The notes: generated by a model not told the origin, from the sequence alone. A stretch of DNA of 64,000 nt from Ilyomonas sp965247435 (GCA_965247435.1 OZ252019.1:682001-746000), one strand, 5' to 3'. Numbered from the stretch's first letter, positions 18,237 through 28,820 are shown. A program made the numbers and translations.

Positions 18237-19046
18237 ATGGATAAAAAACTTCAGGGACAGGTTGCCATTGTAACCGGGAGCAGCAGCGGTATTGGCGAAG
18301 GCGTAGCGAAAGCATTGGGCGCAGCCGGTGCAATAGTAGTAGTAAATTATACGCATGATTCTTCCAGAAACGAAGCGGAAGATGTAAAGAGGGTAATAGA
18401 GCAAGGTAACAGCCAGGCAATTGTTGTACAGGCGGATGTAAGTAAAGAAGAAGAAGTGCAGCAGTTATTTGCCCAAACCATCCGGCAATTCGGTACCGTG
18501 GATATACTTATAAATAATTCCGGCATACAAAAAGATGCTTCTTTTCACGAAATGACGCTTGACCAGTGGAATGCAGTAATCGGTGTAAATCTTACCGGCC
18601 AGTTTCTTTGCGCCCGCGAAGCCATCCGGGAGTTTTTAAGAAGAGGCGTTGATGAAAAGCGTTCTGTTGCCGCCGGCAAAATCATTTGTATGAGCAGCGT
18701 ACACGACGTTATTCCCTGGGCCGGTCATGCAAATTATGCTGCTTCCAAAGGCGGCATTAATATGCTGATGAAAACCATTGCGCAGGAATATGCGCCTAAA
18801 AAAATCCGTATCAACAGTATCTGTCCCGGCGCTATTCAAACACCCATTAATAAAGCCGCCTGGGAAACGCCGGAAGCTTTAAAAGAGTTGCTTACCTTAA
18901 TTCCTTACGGGCGCATTGGCCAGCCGGAAGATGTAGGCAAGCTTGCGGTGTGGCTTTGCAGCGACGACAGTGATTATGTAACCGGCGCTAACCACTACAT
19001 TGATGGCGGCATGACGCTGTATCCCGGCTTTGCAGACAACGGGTAA
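18237..19046 (+). CDS. SDR oxidoreductase (glucose 1-dehydrogenase-like)
   Basis: A 269-residue classical short-chain dehydrogenase. The NAD(P) motif TGSSSGIG is at about residues 13-20, NNSG at about 93, and the catalytic Ser-Tyr-Lys set in ICMSSVHDVIPWAGHANYAASKGG. The C-terminal part (INSICPGAIQTPINKAAWET) fits the glucose/ribitol dehydrogenase group. The open frame continues upstream to 17772, but that part is the decayed CPBP gene; ATG 18237 gives the proper N-terminus. The exact sugar or alcohol substrate is not determined. Confidence 0.9.
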   Translation: MDKKLQGQVAIVTGSSSGIGEGVAKALGAAGAIVVVNYTHDSSRNEAEDVKRVIEQGNSQAIVVQADVSKEEEVQQLFAQTIRQFGTVDILINNSGIQKDASFHEMTLDQWNAVIGVNLTGQFLCAREAIREFLRRGVDEKRSVAAGKIICMSSVHDVIPWAGHANYAASKGGINMLMKTIAQEYAPKKIRINSICPGAIQTPINKAAWETPEALKELLTLIPYGRIGQPEDVGKLAVWLCSDDSDYVTGANHYIDGGMTLYPGFADNG

Positions 19047-19158
19047 GCTGTTTGTGCATTGCATAATTTCAACGCTTAATGGATTAACCCCCGTTAAATT
19101 GCTTGTAAAGGACAGGCCAATTTTTTTTGGCTGGCAGCTTGCTGTTACATTTGTTTCA

Positions 19159-20490
19159 ATGAAAAAAATATTTCCTGTAATTGTAGTGCTGGTGGCGCTG
19201 TCGGTGCTGGGTATAATTCTTATCCAGGTATCGTGGCTTAAAAACCTCCTGCTGGTACAACAGGATAATTACGAAATAAAAATAACCAAAGCTATCTCGG
19301 CAGTAGGCGAGGAAATGAGCAACCAGGCTACAATGCCCGCCATGCGGATGCCAAGGACGGGCATGCATTTGTTTCCTTATGATTTTAATTTTACCGTGCG
19401 GCCATCCACGGTTTCTTCCCGCTACACTACCAATGAGATTTATACAAAAATCAAGAAGGCTTTAAATAATGAAGGACTGAAAGATTTATCTTTTGAATTT
19501 GCTGTTACCTCCAATGCCAGCGAAATGGAAGTGGAAATGCAATCGAGAAACTTCTTCCAGGTATATATAGACTCTATCAGCAGCCGTACTTTTTTTATTC
19601 CCATTACTGCCGAAACAACCAGCGATATACCTGCACCTGCCTTTGAGCACATTTATATTACCATTCCTTATTTCGATACCGTGGTGCGCAATTCACTTTT
19701 ATGGGTAATGCTTTCTTCCATAGCTTTTACCATCATTGTAATTGCCGCCTTTTTTCTTACCGTAAAAACGATTATCAATCAGCGAAAGCTAAGCAGGATA
19801 AAGAACGATTTTATTAATAACATGACGCACGAGTTGAAGACGCCACTGGCTACTATATCGCTGGCGGTAGATGCCTTGCACAACAGTAAAGTACAGGGCA
19901 ACCCGGAGAAAAGCGGCTATTTCAGCGGTATTATAAAAGAAGAAAACAAACGAATGAACAAGCATGTGGAAACCATACTGCAGGCGGCTTTGATGGATAA
20001 AAATGAATTGAAACTAAACTTCATGCCGGTGCATGCGCATGCAGTGATTGAGAAAGTGGTAAACGGCTTCAAGCTGCAATTAGATGAGAAGGGAGCCGTT
20101 GCAGAAGTGTTTTTAAATGCTAAAAATGATCTGGTAAGCGCCGACGAAATTCATTTTACCAATCTTATTAATAACCTGATTGATAATGCCGTAAAGTACA
20201 GCAAGGAAAACCTGCGGCTTCGTATTACCACGCATTGTACCACGCGATACCTCGCCATACAGGTAGAAGACAATGGCATCGGCATGAGCAAAGAAACGGT
20301 GAAGCGCATTTTTGAAAAGTTTTACCGCGCCCACACGGGCAATGTCCACAATGTAAAAGGCTTTGGCCTCGGTATGAGTTATGTAAAGCAGGTGGTAGAT
20401 GCGCACAAAGGCAAGATAAAAGTAGAAAGCACATTGGGCAAAGGCAGCGCTTTTACGGTGGATATACCTTTATTTAAAGAAGCGTCGTAA
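19159..20490 (+). CDS. membrane sensor histidine kinase, orphan
   Basis: A 443-residue sensor kinase starting at ATG 19159. Membrane helix 1 at about residues 5-27 (FPVIVVLVALSVLGIILIQV), periplasmic sensor region to about 180, helix 2 at about 185-208 (MLSSIAFTIIVIAAFFLTV), then the dimerisation domain with the phosphoacceptor His in NMTHELKTPLATISLAVDAL and the ATPase domain (NLIDNAVKYSKE, VEDNGIGM, GFGLGMSYVKQ). No response regulator gene is next to it, so the partner lies elsewhere. The ligand is unknown. Transcription ends at the palindrome 20611-20644. Confidence 0.9.
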   Translation: MKKIFPVIVVLVALSVLGIILIQVSWLKNLLLVQQDNYEIKITKAISAVGEEMSNQATMPAMRMPRTGMHLFPYDFNFTVRPSTVSSRYTTNEIYTKIKKALNNEGLKDLSFEFAVTSNASEMEVEMQSRNFFQVYIDSISSRTFFIPITAETTSDIPAPAFEHIYITIPYFDTVVRNSLLWVMLSSIAFTIIVIAAFFLTVKTIINQRKLSRIKNDFINNMTHELKTPLATISLAVDALHNSKVQGNPEKSGYFSGIIKEENKRMNKHVETILQAALMDKNELKLNFMPVHAHAVIEKVVNGFKLQLDEKGAVAEVFLNAKNDLVSADEIHFTNLINNLIDNAVKYSKENLRLRITTHCTTRYLAIQVEDNGIGMSKETVKRIFEKFYRAHTGNVHNVKGFGLGMSYVKQVVDAHKGKIKVESTLGKGSAFTVDIPLFKEAS

Positions 20491-20610
20491 CTAAAACCAG
20501 TTAGATATCTAAGATAGTTGATAGTGAGATGTTGAAACGTAAGCCGGTATTATGTTTCAGGGAAATTTACAGATCAGTTCCAATAATCAGATGGTATAGA
20601 ATGCCGGAAC

Positions 20611-20644
20611 AAATAAGCCGCATTAATATTAATGCGGCTTATTT
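20611..20644. terminator. bidirectional terminator between kinase and sdhB
   Basis: Perfect 34-bp palindrome (AAATAAGCCGCATTAAT at 20611-20627 and its complement up to 20644) between two converging genes, AT-rich at both outer ends. Confidence 0.8.
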
Positions 20645-20668
20645 GTTTACATACCATAATGGCAATGT

Positions 20669-21433
20669 TTATTTATCATCCAGTAAGGAGGCTGAAAAAT
20701 ATTCTTTGTTCAGCCGGGCAATATTAGCAAGTGAAATATCTTTCGGGCAGGTTGCTTCGCAGGCGCCAATATTGGTACACGCGCCAAAGCCTTCTTTATC
20801 ATGCTGCGCCAACATATCTATTACGCGGGTTTTACGTTCCGGCGAGCCTTGCGGCAGCAGCGCTAAGTGCGACACTTTTGCCGATAGGAAAAGCATGGCC
20901 GAGGCATTTTTGCAAGCCGCTACACAAGCGCCGCAGGCAATGCACATGGCTGCACCAAATGCACTGTCCGCCTTTTCTTTTTCTATAGGAATGGAATTGC
21001 CATCTACCGCATTACCGGTATTTACAGATACATAGCCACCTGCCTGCACAATGCGGTCGAATGCCGAGCGGTCGGTCATTAAATCTTTAATTACCGGGAA
21101 GGCTTTTGCGCGCCAGGGCTCTACCACAATGGTATCACCGTCTTTGTAGGCGCGCATGTGCAACTGGCAAACGGTGTTGTGCTGCCATGGCCCGTGTGGC
21201 TTACCATCTACGTACATAGAGCAGGAGCCGCAGATGCCTTCGCGGCAATCGTGATCGAATGCAATCGGGTCTTGGCCCTCAATTACCAACTGTTCATTTA
21301 ACACATCAAACATTTCCAGGAAGCTCATTTCACTGGAGATGTTGCTTACCTTATACGTTTCAAACTGTCCGCCGGAAGTGCTGTTTTGCTGCCGCCACAC
21401 TTTGAGCGTGAGATTCATATTGTAATGTTCCAT
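20669..21433 (-). CDS. sdhB: succinate dehydrogenase/fumarate reductase iron-sulfur subunit
   Basis: A 254-residue subunit that carries electrons from the flavoprotein to quinone. The [2Fe-2S] domain holds CREGICGSCSMYVDG and a further Cys in NTVCQLH; the C-terminal ferredoxin-like domain holds CIACGACVAACKNAS and GACTNIGACEATCPKDIS for the other clusters. This is the Bacteroidetes type B enzyme (with a single cytochrome subunit). The start may be MEHYNMN or the second Met (MNLTLKVW). In most relatives it directly follows sdhA; here a foreign gene lies between, ending 2 nt before this start. Confidence 0.96.
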   Translation of the reverse strand: MEHYNMNLTLKVWRQQNSTSGGQFETYKVSNISSEMSFLEMFDVLNEQLVIEGQDPIAFDHDCREGICGSCSMYVDGKPHGPWQHNTVCQLHMRAYKDGDTIVVEPWRAKAFPVIKDLMTDRSAFDRIVQAGGYVSVNTGNAVDGNSIPIEKEKADSAFGAAMCIACGACVAACKNASAMLFLSAKVSHLALLPQGSPERKTRVIDMLAQHDKEGFGACTNIGACEATCPKDISLANIARLNKEYFSASLLDDK

Positions 21434-21435
21434 GC

Positions 21436-22344
21436 TTATGCACTAATCTTTATATTTTCTAAATGATTTTTCAATTGCGCTTCTATTTTCGATTTGCCTC
21501 CAATGCTATTGTCATAGAATAATGTTCTCATATTTGAAACATCAAAAGGCAAGCGATTTCTTGTCTTATCTGATAAAATTATAGTTGATTTATTTAATGC
21601 ATGAGCATAACCTAACTCATAAAAAACATTTGGATTATCAGGTGTAATATCAGCTATAATAACAGAAGATTCATTAATTGAATCTATTATATCTTTTAAT
21701 ATACTTCCATTATTAAAAATTTCGTCAGCCCTGACACTATCGTATCCAAATTGTTCACAAACAGGTTTAATTACTTCTTTATATAATTCATTGTAAACAT
21801 CTTCAAATTGCATAACTACAAATGCTTTAGGCTTCTTAGAGGATACTTTGAAATCTATAAGGTGCATTTCTTTATAACTACGCATAGAAACTTTTATTTG
21901 TGAGTTCTCAATAGTTTGAATCTCTTTAAACAACTCGACATCATCAACAAAAATTCTTACAACTGAACCTATAACTTCTATTCTAACATGATATTCATGA
22001 TCTATTATAATACTTTCTTTTGCACCTATCTGCGCAATAACTTCAACCCCATTATTAGATTTTTGTCTAATTGAAAATGCACTTTTTACAGTACTAGAAT
22101 TAATACTAAAAAGTATCCTATTCCCAATTTCAATATTTAAAAAAGCAGATTTTTCTTTTAAGGTGAGCTTAAAACCAATCTTACCATTTTCAAAATAATC
22201 TGCCGATTGGATTATAGAAGTCTATTTACTGTATTCACCTTTGTCATGAATTTTTATATTCTCAGTAACTTCACTAGGAACGTAACGAATTAAACTATTT
22301 GATTCAAAAAAGATAAAATTATTTTTAATTTGTAGCCATTTCAT
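21436..22344 (-). pseudogene. LamG-like plus deoxyribosyltransferase-like gene, amber-interrupted
   Basis: One frame runs from ATG 22344 to the stop before 21436 (302 codons) but has TAG at 22224-22222 (codon 41). After the stop, about 95 residues look like a concanavalin/LamG-type beta sandwich (IGNRILFSINSS, HEYHVRIEVIGSVVRIFVDD), followed by a nucleoside 2-deoxyribosyltransferase/TIR-like domain (KAFVVMQF, VRADEI, IIADITPDNPNVFYELGYAH). The glutamate in FYELGYA matches the active site of that fold. The region 21436-21933 alone has a Met start and could make the enzyme part. The DNA is clearly more AT-rich than the sdh genes. Such domains are frequent in nucleotide-dependent defence effectors; that role is inferred. 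It sits exactly between sdhA and sdhB. Confidence 0.7.
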
Positions 22345-22350
22345 AATTGA

Positions 22351-24351
<2,001 letters not shown>

Positions 24352-24533
24352 CAGCCCATAAAGGCGTTACATTTCAATAAGTAATTTTTCGCTTGCGAAA
24401 AATGATTTTCATTTTAATACAGGGCTTTTAAAAGGCCCCGCTTATCCGTTTCCTGCAACGCTTATGTGCCTGGGTTGACAGCGCTTATTTTGTACCTACA
24501 GCTTTCAAAACCATTTTGTGAAAAGGGTTTAAG

Positions 24534-25250
24534 TTACCGGTGTACAATTCCTAAATACATGGCAATAGGCATAGAGGAAAAGGCAATAGCAATAATGATG
24601 GAAAACCAGTTACCCATAACTACTAACATACGCACATACTTGCGGTTGTGTACCCCCAACGTGCGAAATGCGCTCTGGAAACCATGCGCCAGATGATAGG
24701 CCAGCGATATACAACCGAGTACATACAAGATAACAACGCCTATGGCCACCGGGCTATCATGAAATACGTCCTGCATTCTGCGAAACAGGTCGTGTACCTG
24801 GTCGCCATTTTGTAAGGTGAATTCCTGTAACTGACCAAAGCGGGAGGGTACCCAGAACTGCGCGATATGAACAATAAGAAACAACAGTATTAATGTGCCC
24901 AGCAAACCCATGCTGCGACTGTACCAGCGGCTACCCCGGTTGCCGTAGGTAATCTGGTAAGGTGTGCCCCGCCTGGTGCTGTTGTTTGCTGCCAGCACCA
25001 ACCCTTGTATGATATGTATGAAGAACATAATGAACAGCCCGATTTCCATAACCCGGATAAGAAAGGTAGAACCCATGAAATACGCCGCGCGGTTAAATAC
25101 TTCTCCCTTGTCTTTACTGTCAACCAGCGTATTAAAAATACAGGCATTAATACTAACGTGCACCACTAAAAAAGTAATGAGAAAGACGCCGGTAAGGCTC
25201 ATGACTATTTTTCTGCCAATGGAGGAAGTAAAAACACGTTTCCACGTCAT
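24534..25250 (-). CDS. sdhC: succinate dehydrogenase cytochrome b subunit
   Basis: A 238-residue membrane anchor of the type B succinate:quinone oxidoreductase with about five transmembrane helices. It begins MTWKRVFTSSIGRKIVMSLT, typical of Bacteroidota, and shows histidines for two haems inside helices (LVVHVSINACIF, FFIHIIQGLVLA, FLIVHIAQFW, LAYHLAHGFQSAF). It binds haem b and passes electrons to menaquinone. First gene of the sdhC-sdhA-(insert)-sdhB operon, with a -7 box about 32 nt upstream. Confidence 0.95.
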   Translation of the reverse strand: MTWKRVFTSSIGRKIVMSLTGVFLITFLVVHVSINACIFNTLVDSKDKGEVFNRAAYFMGSTFLIRVMEIGLFIMFFIHIIQGLVLAANNSTRRGTPYQITYGNRGSRWYSRSMGLLGTLILLFLIVHIAQFWVPSRFGQLQEFTLQNGDQVHDLFRRMQDVFHDSPVAIGVVILYVLGCISLAYHLAHGFQSAFRTLGVHNRKYVRMLVVMGNWFSIIIAIAFSSMPIAMYLGIVHR

Positions 25251-25281
25251 ACAACAAGATTAGGATTTGAAATACTGCCTG

Positions 25282-25289
25282 CAAATGTA
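25282..25289 (-). promoter_or_regulatory. -7 box of the sdh operon
   Basis: TACATTTG on the minus strand fits the TAnnTTTG consensus and lies 31 nt before the sdhC start. The -33 element is not clear. Confidence 0.4.
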
Positions 25290-25339
25290 AGTCACAAAAC
25301 TGTAAAACCTAAATGCGACGATATAATATAAACCTAAGA

Positions 25340-25375
25340 AAAAGGCATGAAACGAAGGGTCGTTTCATGCCTTTT
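25340..25375 (-). terminator. leuS terminator
   Basis: Perfect 16-bp stem (AAAAGGCATGAAACGA at 25340-25355, complement at 25360-25375) with a 4-nt loop; on the minus strand it ends in a T run, so it fits as terminator of leuS. Confidence 0.75.
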
Positions 25376-25382
25376 AAACGCA

Positions 25383-25415
25383 AACGCTGACAGGGTTTCA
25401 AACCCTGTCAGCGTT
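25383..25415. repeat. 16-bp perfect hairpin repeat
   Basis: AACGCTGACAGGGTTT and its complement with a single-nt loop, directly after leuS. The core CTGACAGGGTTT(C)AAACCCTGTCAG resembles a dispersed Bacteroidota hairpin. It may add to termination. Confidence 0.65.
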
Positions 25416-25421
25416 GAATGA

Positions 25422-28400
25422 CTACACTACAACATTCACCATTTTATTTTTTACAAAAATGAACTTCTTAACAGGCTTGCCTTCCATCCATTTACGCACC
25501 ACATCGTTATTCATTACCACTTCCTCTGCCTGCTGCTGGTCTGCATCGGCGGAGAGCACTACCGACGTGCGCATTCTGCCATTGATACTTACCGGGTATT
25601 CCCTCGTAGATTCAGCTAAATAACGCTCTTCCGGCGCCGGATAGCTTGCATTCAATACACTGCTTTCGTTACCTAATTGTTTCCACAATTCTTCGGCGAT
25701 ATGCGGCGCATACGGCGTGAGTAAAATAAGCAAGGGTTCCAGCACTTCGCGCTTATGGCATTTAAGCTCGGTTAATTCATTTACACAAACCATAAAGGCG
25801 CTTACTGCGGTATTAAAACTAAAGCGCTCTGTATCGCTTTCTATTTTCTGGATGGCTTTGTGCAGGGCTTTCAATTCGGCAGGTGTAGCTTGTTCTTTGG
25901 TCCAGACCTCACCCCCCCGCCCCTCTCCGGTAGAGAGGGGAGCCTGATCATCATTGAATAAACGCCAGAGCTTCTTTAAGAACCGATGCACGCCTTCGAT
26001 GCCTTTGGTATCCCAGGGCTTGCTTTGCTCTACCGGACCTAAGAACATTTCGTACATGCGGAAAGTGTCGGCGCCGTATTTATTTACTAAATCATCTGGA
26101 TTAACGGTGTTGAATTTTGATTTGGACATTTTTTCATTAACAAGATTAACAGTGAAGTAATCCGTTTCCAAATTATCAGTTGTTACCCAAATTATATCTT
26201 CTTCAACTGGAATAGGATACAGACTGCAAAATTCATTTCTGTATTTCTTAAATAAATTTCTTGAAATTCTGTTTTTAGTATCTAAATACTTTCCAATGTA
26301 AGGAAGCCTCATTAAAGCGTCACTATAATCTTCGTCAGAAATGAAGGTATTGCCATAACGATCCATTTTTATTCTATTATCAATTAAGTCTTGAGAATTG
26401 CCATAGTTTATACATTCAATATTGTCACTTTGCAAAAATGATAAAACTTGAAAATAATAACCAACAGCAGTTATCATTCCCTGATTCACCAGCTTCTTAT
26501 ACGGTTCATCAAAGCCAATATAACCTAAGTCGTACAGCACTTTTGTCCACATGCGGCTGTAGAGTAAATGCCCGACCGCGTGTTCCGTGCCGCCAATATA
26601 TAAGTCCACCTGGTTCCAGTAATCGCTGGCGGCGCGGCTGCAAAAAACCTCCTCGTTGTGCGGGTCCATGTAGCGCAGGAAGTACCACGAGGAACCGGCA
26701 TAGCCGGGCATGGTGTTGGTTTCCCGCGTAGCGACCTCACCCCCTGCACCCCTCTCCAAGGGAGAGGGGAAAAAGGTAAGTGCAATTTTAATTTTTTGCA
26801 GTACCTGGGGCAAGTTATTTATTACTTCCTCATTAAAAAATCGTAATACCCGATAGTTATGCTCGTTCAGCCATTCCGTTCTTTGTGCATCGTATTTGGT
26901 CTGATCTTCTGAATTGTGATGATCTCCATCTAATTCAATAATCAGTTGCGCTTCAAGGCAAACAAAATCAGGAATAAAGCCTGCGATTGCATGTTGTCTT
27001 CTAAATTTATAATTTTCCAGTTGCCTGTTACGCAATGCTTCCCATAGAATACCTTCTGCTTCTGTAGCGTTTTTCCTGTTTTCTTTCGCATAACCTGATA
27101 CCGATTTCCACTGATCCAACGTATTTGTAACATAGCCTCTTTCCTGCCCCTCTCCACCGGAGAGGGGTTGGGGTGAGGTCCTACCTGAATTAGGGATGAG
27201 GCTCCACTCCTTTATATTCGCCAGTGGTCCTTCACCTTCGGGGCCGGGACCGTATTGCTCTACATATGGCAATTCCAGTGGCAACTCACTTTCTTCCAGC
27301 GGGCAGGCAATGCCATCCCGCCAGATAATGGGAAAAGGCTCGCCCCAGTAACGTTGGCGACTAAACGCTGCATCCCGCATTTTGTAATTGACTTTCCGCC
27401 GGCCGGTACCGTAGCCTTCCAGGTCATCCATTACCACCTTCATCGCATCCTTCATCAGCATGCCATCTAAAAATTCGCTGTTAACCAGCATCGCTTCTTT
27501 AGTGGGATTGGCTTCTTCGCCATTAAAATAGTCGCCGATAATATTGGTGATGGGAATATCGAAATGCTTAGCAAATTTAAAATCGCGCTCATCGCCGCAA
27601 GGCACCGCCATGATAGCGCCGGTACCATAGCCGCCCAGCACATACTCCGAAATCCAGACGGGTATCTGGCGGTTGTTGAACCGGTTGATGGCGTAGCCGC
27701 CGGTAAACACCCCGGTTATTTTTTTCTCCGCCATGCGCTCCCGCTCACTGCGGCTCTTTACATAAGCCAGGTACTCATCTACAGCAGCACGCTGCTCATC
27801 GGTGGTTAATAAATCAATCAGTTCATGCTCCGGTGCAACCACCATAAAGTCCACCCCAAAAATGGTATCCGGCCTTGTAGTGTAAACTTTCAGCTTGCGC
27901 TCCTGCGGGTCTTCTACCGTAGCAAACTTATCGCTGCGGATGGCAAACTCTATCTCTGCGCCATAGCTTTTACCGATCCAGTTGCTTTGCATGTCCTTCA
28001 TCGCATCACTAAAGTCAACGCGGTCGAGACCGAGCAGCAGCCGGTCGGCATACTCGGTGATGCGCAGGTACCATTGGCGCAGCTTTTTCTTTACTACCGG
28101 GTAGCCGCCACGCTCGCTCACGCCGTTTACCACTTCATCATTGGCCAGTACTGTCCCCAACGCCGCACACCAGTTCACCTCGCCCCAGCCGCAATAGCAC
28201 AGGCGGTATTGCATTAATATATCCTGCTGCTCTTTTTCGGTAAAATGGCTCCACTGTTTGGCAGTAAAACGGTCAACGGTTGCGGGGCGATGGTTGCCGG
28301 CAGAACCTTGTTTCTCAAAAATTTCAATAAGCGTTTCAATCGGCTCTGCCTTATTGGTTTCGCGGTTGTACCAGCTTTTAAACAATTGCAGAAAAATCCA

Positions 28401-28808
28401 TTGCGTCCATTTGTAATAGTCCGGCTCGCTCGTATTTACGCTCCGGCTCCAGTCGTACGAAAACCCGATTTTGTCCAACTGGCTTCTGAAATTTTCAATA
28501 TTTTTTTTTGTTGATGCTGCCGGGTGCACGCCATGCTCAATCGCATACTGCTCGGCCGGCAGGCCAAAGGCATCGTAGCCCATCGGGTGCAGTACATTAT
28601 ACCCTTTCAGCCTTTTAAAGCGGGCAAAAATATCGGAAGCAATATAGCCCAGCGGGTGCCCTACATGCAAGCCTGCGCCGCTGGGATACGGAAACATATC
28701 CAGTACATAATATTTAGGTTTGGTGCTGTCGTTACTTACTTTATAGGCGCCGGTTTGCTTCCAGTACTGCTGCCATTTTTGCTCTATTGCTCTAAAATTA
28801 TATTCCAT
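25422..28808 (-). CDS. leuS: leucyl-tRNA synthetase with inserted DUF559 nuclease domain
   Basis: Charges tRNA-Leu; the 1128 residues exceed the usual Bacteroidota length (about 920-960). Class I motifs are intact: HVGH at 48-51 and KMSKS near 893-897; the editing domain is visible (TTRPDTIFGVDFMVVAPEH, GYGTGAIMAVPCGDERD). Residues about 543-692, just before ETNTMPGYAGSSWYFLRYMD, are an insertion: palindromic repeats at both ends and a DUF559 endonuclease domain (about 567-668) between. A further small repeat lies near residue 960, before the anticodon-binding helices (WTKEQATPAELKALH). The stretch about 774-893 is AT-rich and poorly like the family. All stays in one frame, so the protein is probably made and active, with the nuclease as an extra loop domain. 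Confidence 0.93.
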   Translation of the reverse strand: MEYNFRAIEQKWQQYWKQTGAYKVSNDSTKPKYYVLDMFPYPSGAGLHVGHPLGYIASDIFARFKRLKGYNVLHPMGYDAFGLPAEQYAIEHGVHPAASTKKNIENFRSQLDKIGFSYDWSRSVNTSEPDYYKWTQWIFLQLFKSWYNRETNKAEPIETLIEIFEKQGSAGNHRPATVDRFTAKQWSHFTEKEQQDILMQYRLCYCGWGEVNWCAALGTVLANDEVVNGVSERGGYPVVKKKLRQWYLRITEYADRLLLGLDRVDFSDAMKDMQSNWIGKSYGAEIEFAIRSDKFATVEDPQERKLKVYTTRPDTIFGVDFMVVAPEHELIDLLTTDEQRAAVDEYLAYVKSRSERERMAEKKITGVFTGGYAINRFNNRQIPVWISEYVLGGYGTGAIMAVPCGDERDFKFAKHFDIPITNIIGDYFNGEEANPTKEAMLVNSEFLDGMLMKDAMKVVMDDLEGYGTGRRKVNYKMRDAAFSRQRYWGEPFPIIWRDGIACPLEESELPLELPYVEQYGPGPEGEGPLANIKEWSLIPNSGRTSPQPLSGGEGQERGYVTNTLDQWKSVSGYAKENRKNATEAEGILWEALRNRQLENYKFRRQHAIAGFIPDFVCLEAQLIIELDGDHHNSEDQTKYDAQRTEWLNEHNYRVLRFFNEEVINNLPQVLQKIKIALTFFPSPLERGAGGEVATRETNTMPGYAGSSWYFLRYMDPHNEEVFCSRAASDYWNQVDLYIGGTEHAVGHLLYSRMWTKVLYDLGYIGFDEPYKKLVNQGMITAVGYYFQVLSFLQSDNIECINYGNSQDLIDNRIKMDRYGNTFISDEDYSDALMRLPYIGKYLDTKNRISRNLFKKYRNEFCSLYPIPVEEDIIWVTTDNLETDYFTVNLVNEKMSKSKFNTVNPDDLVNKYGADTFRMYEMFLGPVEQSKPWDTKGIEGVHRFLKKLWRLFNDDQAPLSTGEGRGGEVWTKEQATPAELKALHKAIQKIESDTERFSFNTAVSAFMVCVNELTELKCHKREVLEPLLILLTPYAPHIAEELWKQLGNESSVLNASYPAPEERYLAESTREYPVSINGRMRTSVVLSADADQQQAEEVVMNNDVVRKWMEGKPVKKFIFVKNKMVNVVV
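25906..25943. repeat. palindromic repeat inside leuS, solo copy
   Basis: GACCTCACCCCCCCG followed by the hairpin CCCCTCTC-CGGTA-GAGAGGGG (25920-25940). In frame it gives APLSTGEGRGGEV. Same family as the two copies that flank the DUF559 domain, but with nothing attached. Confidence 0.85.
26728..27184 (-). mobile_element. 457-bp inverted-repeat-bounded DUF559 element inside leuS
   Basis: Left end: GTAGCGACCTCACCCC then hairpin CCCCTCTCC-AAG-GGAGAGGGG (26749-26769). Right end is the inverted copy: hairpin CCCCTCTCC-ACC-GGAGAGGGG (27147-27167), then TTGGGGTGAGGTCCTAC. Between them, on the leuS strand and in the leuS frame, is a full DUF559 (Vsr-like PD-(D/E)XK) domain: RKNATEAEGILWEALRNRQL, KFRRQHAIAGFIPDFVC (Asp614), IIELDGDHHN (Glu625, Asp627) and VLRFFNEEV. 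No ATG codon lies upstream of the domain within the element, so it depends on leuS translation. No target duplication is evident. Calling it mobile is inferred from the ends and cargo. Confidence 0.7.
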
Positions 28809-28820
28809 TGTTGTTTTAAT

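Noticed and set aside
20529..21035. Plus-strand open frame opposite sdhB
   Set aside because: It is the complement of the iron-sulfur subunit; residues do not form a known fold.
26728..27184. Intein in leuS
   Set aside because: No splice-junction residues (no N-terminal Cys/Ser block, no His-Asn end) and DUF559 is not an intein endonuclease; boundaries are palindromic repeats instead.
26728..27184. Group I or II intron
   Set aside because: The frame is open through the whole insertion, which needs no splicing, and no intron core was seen.
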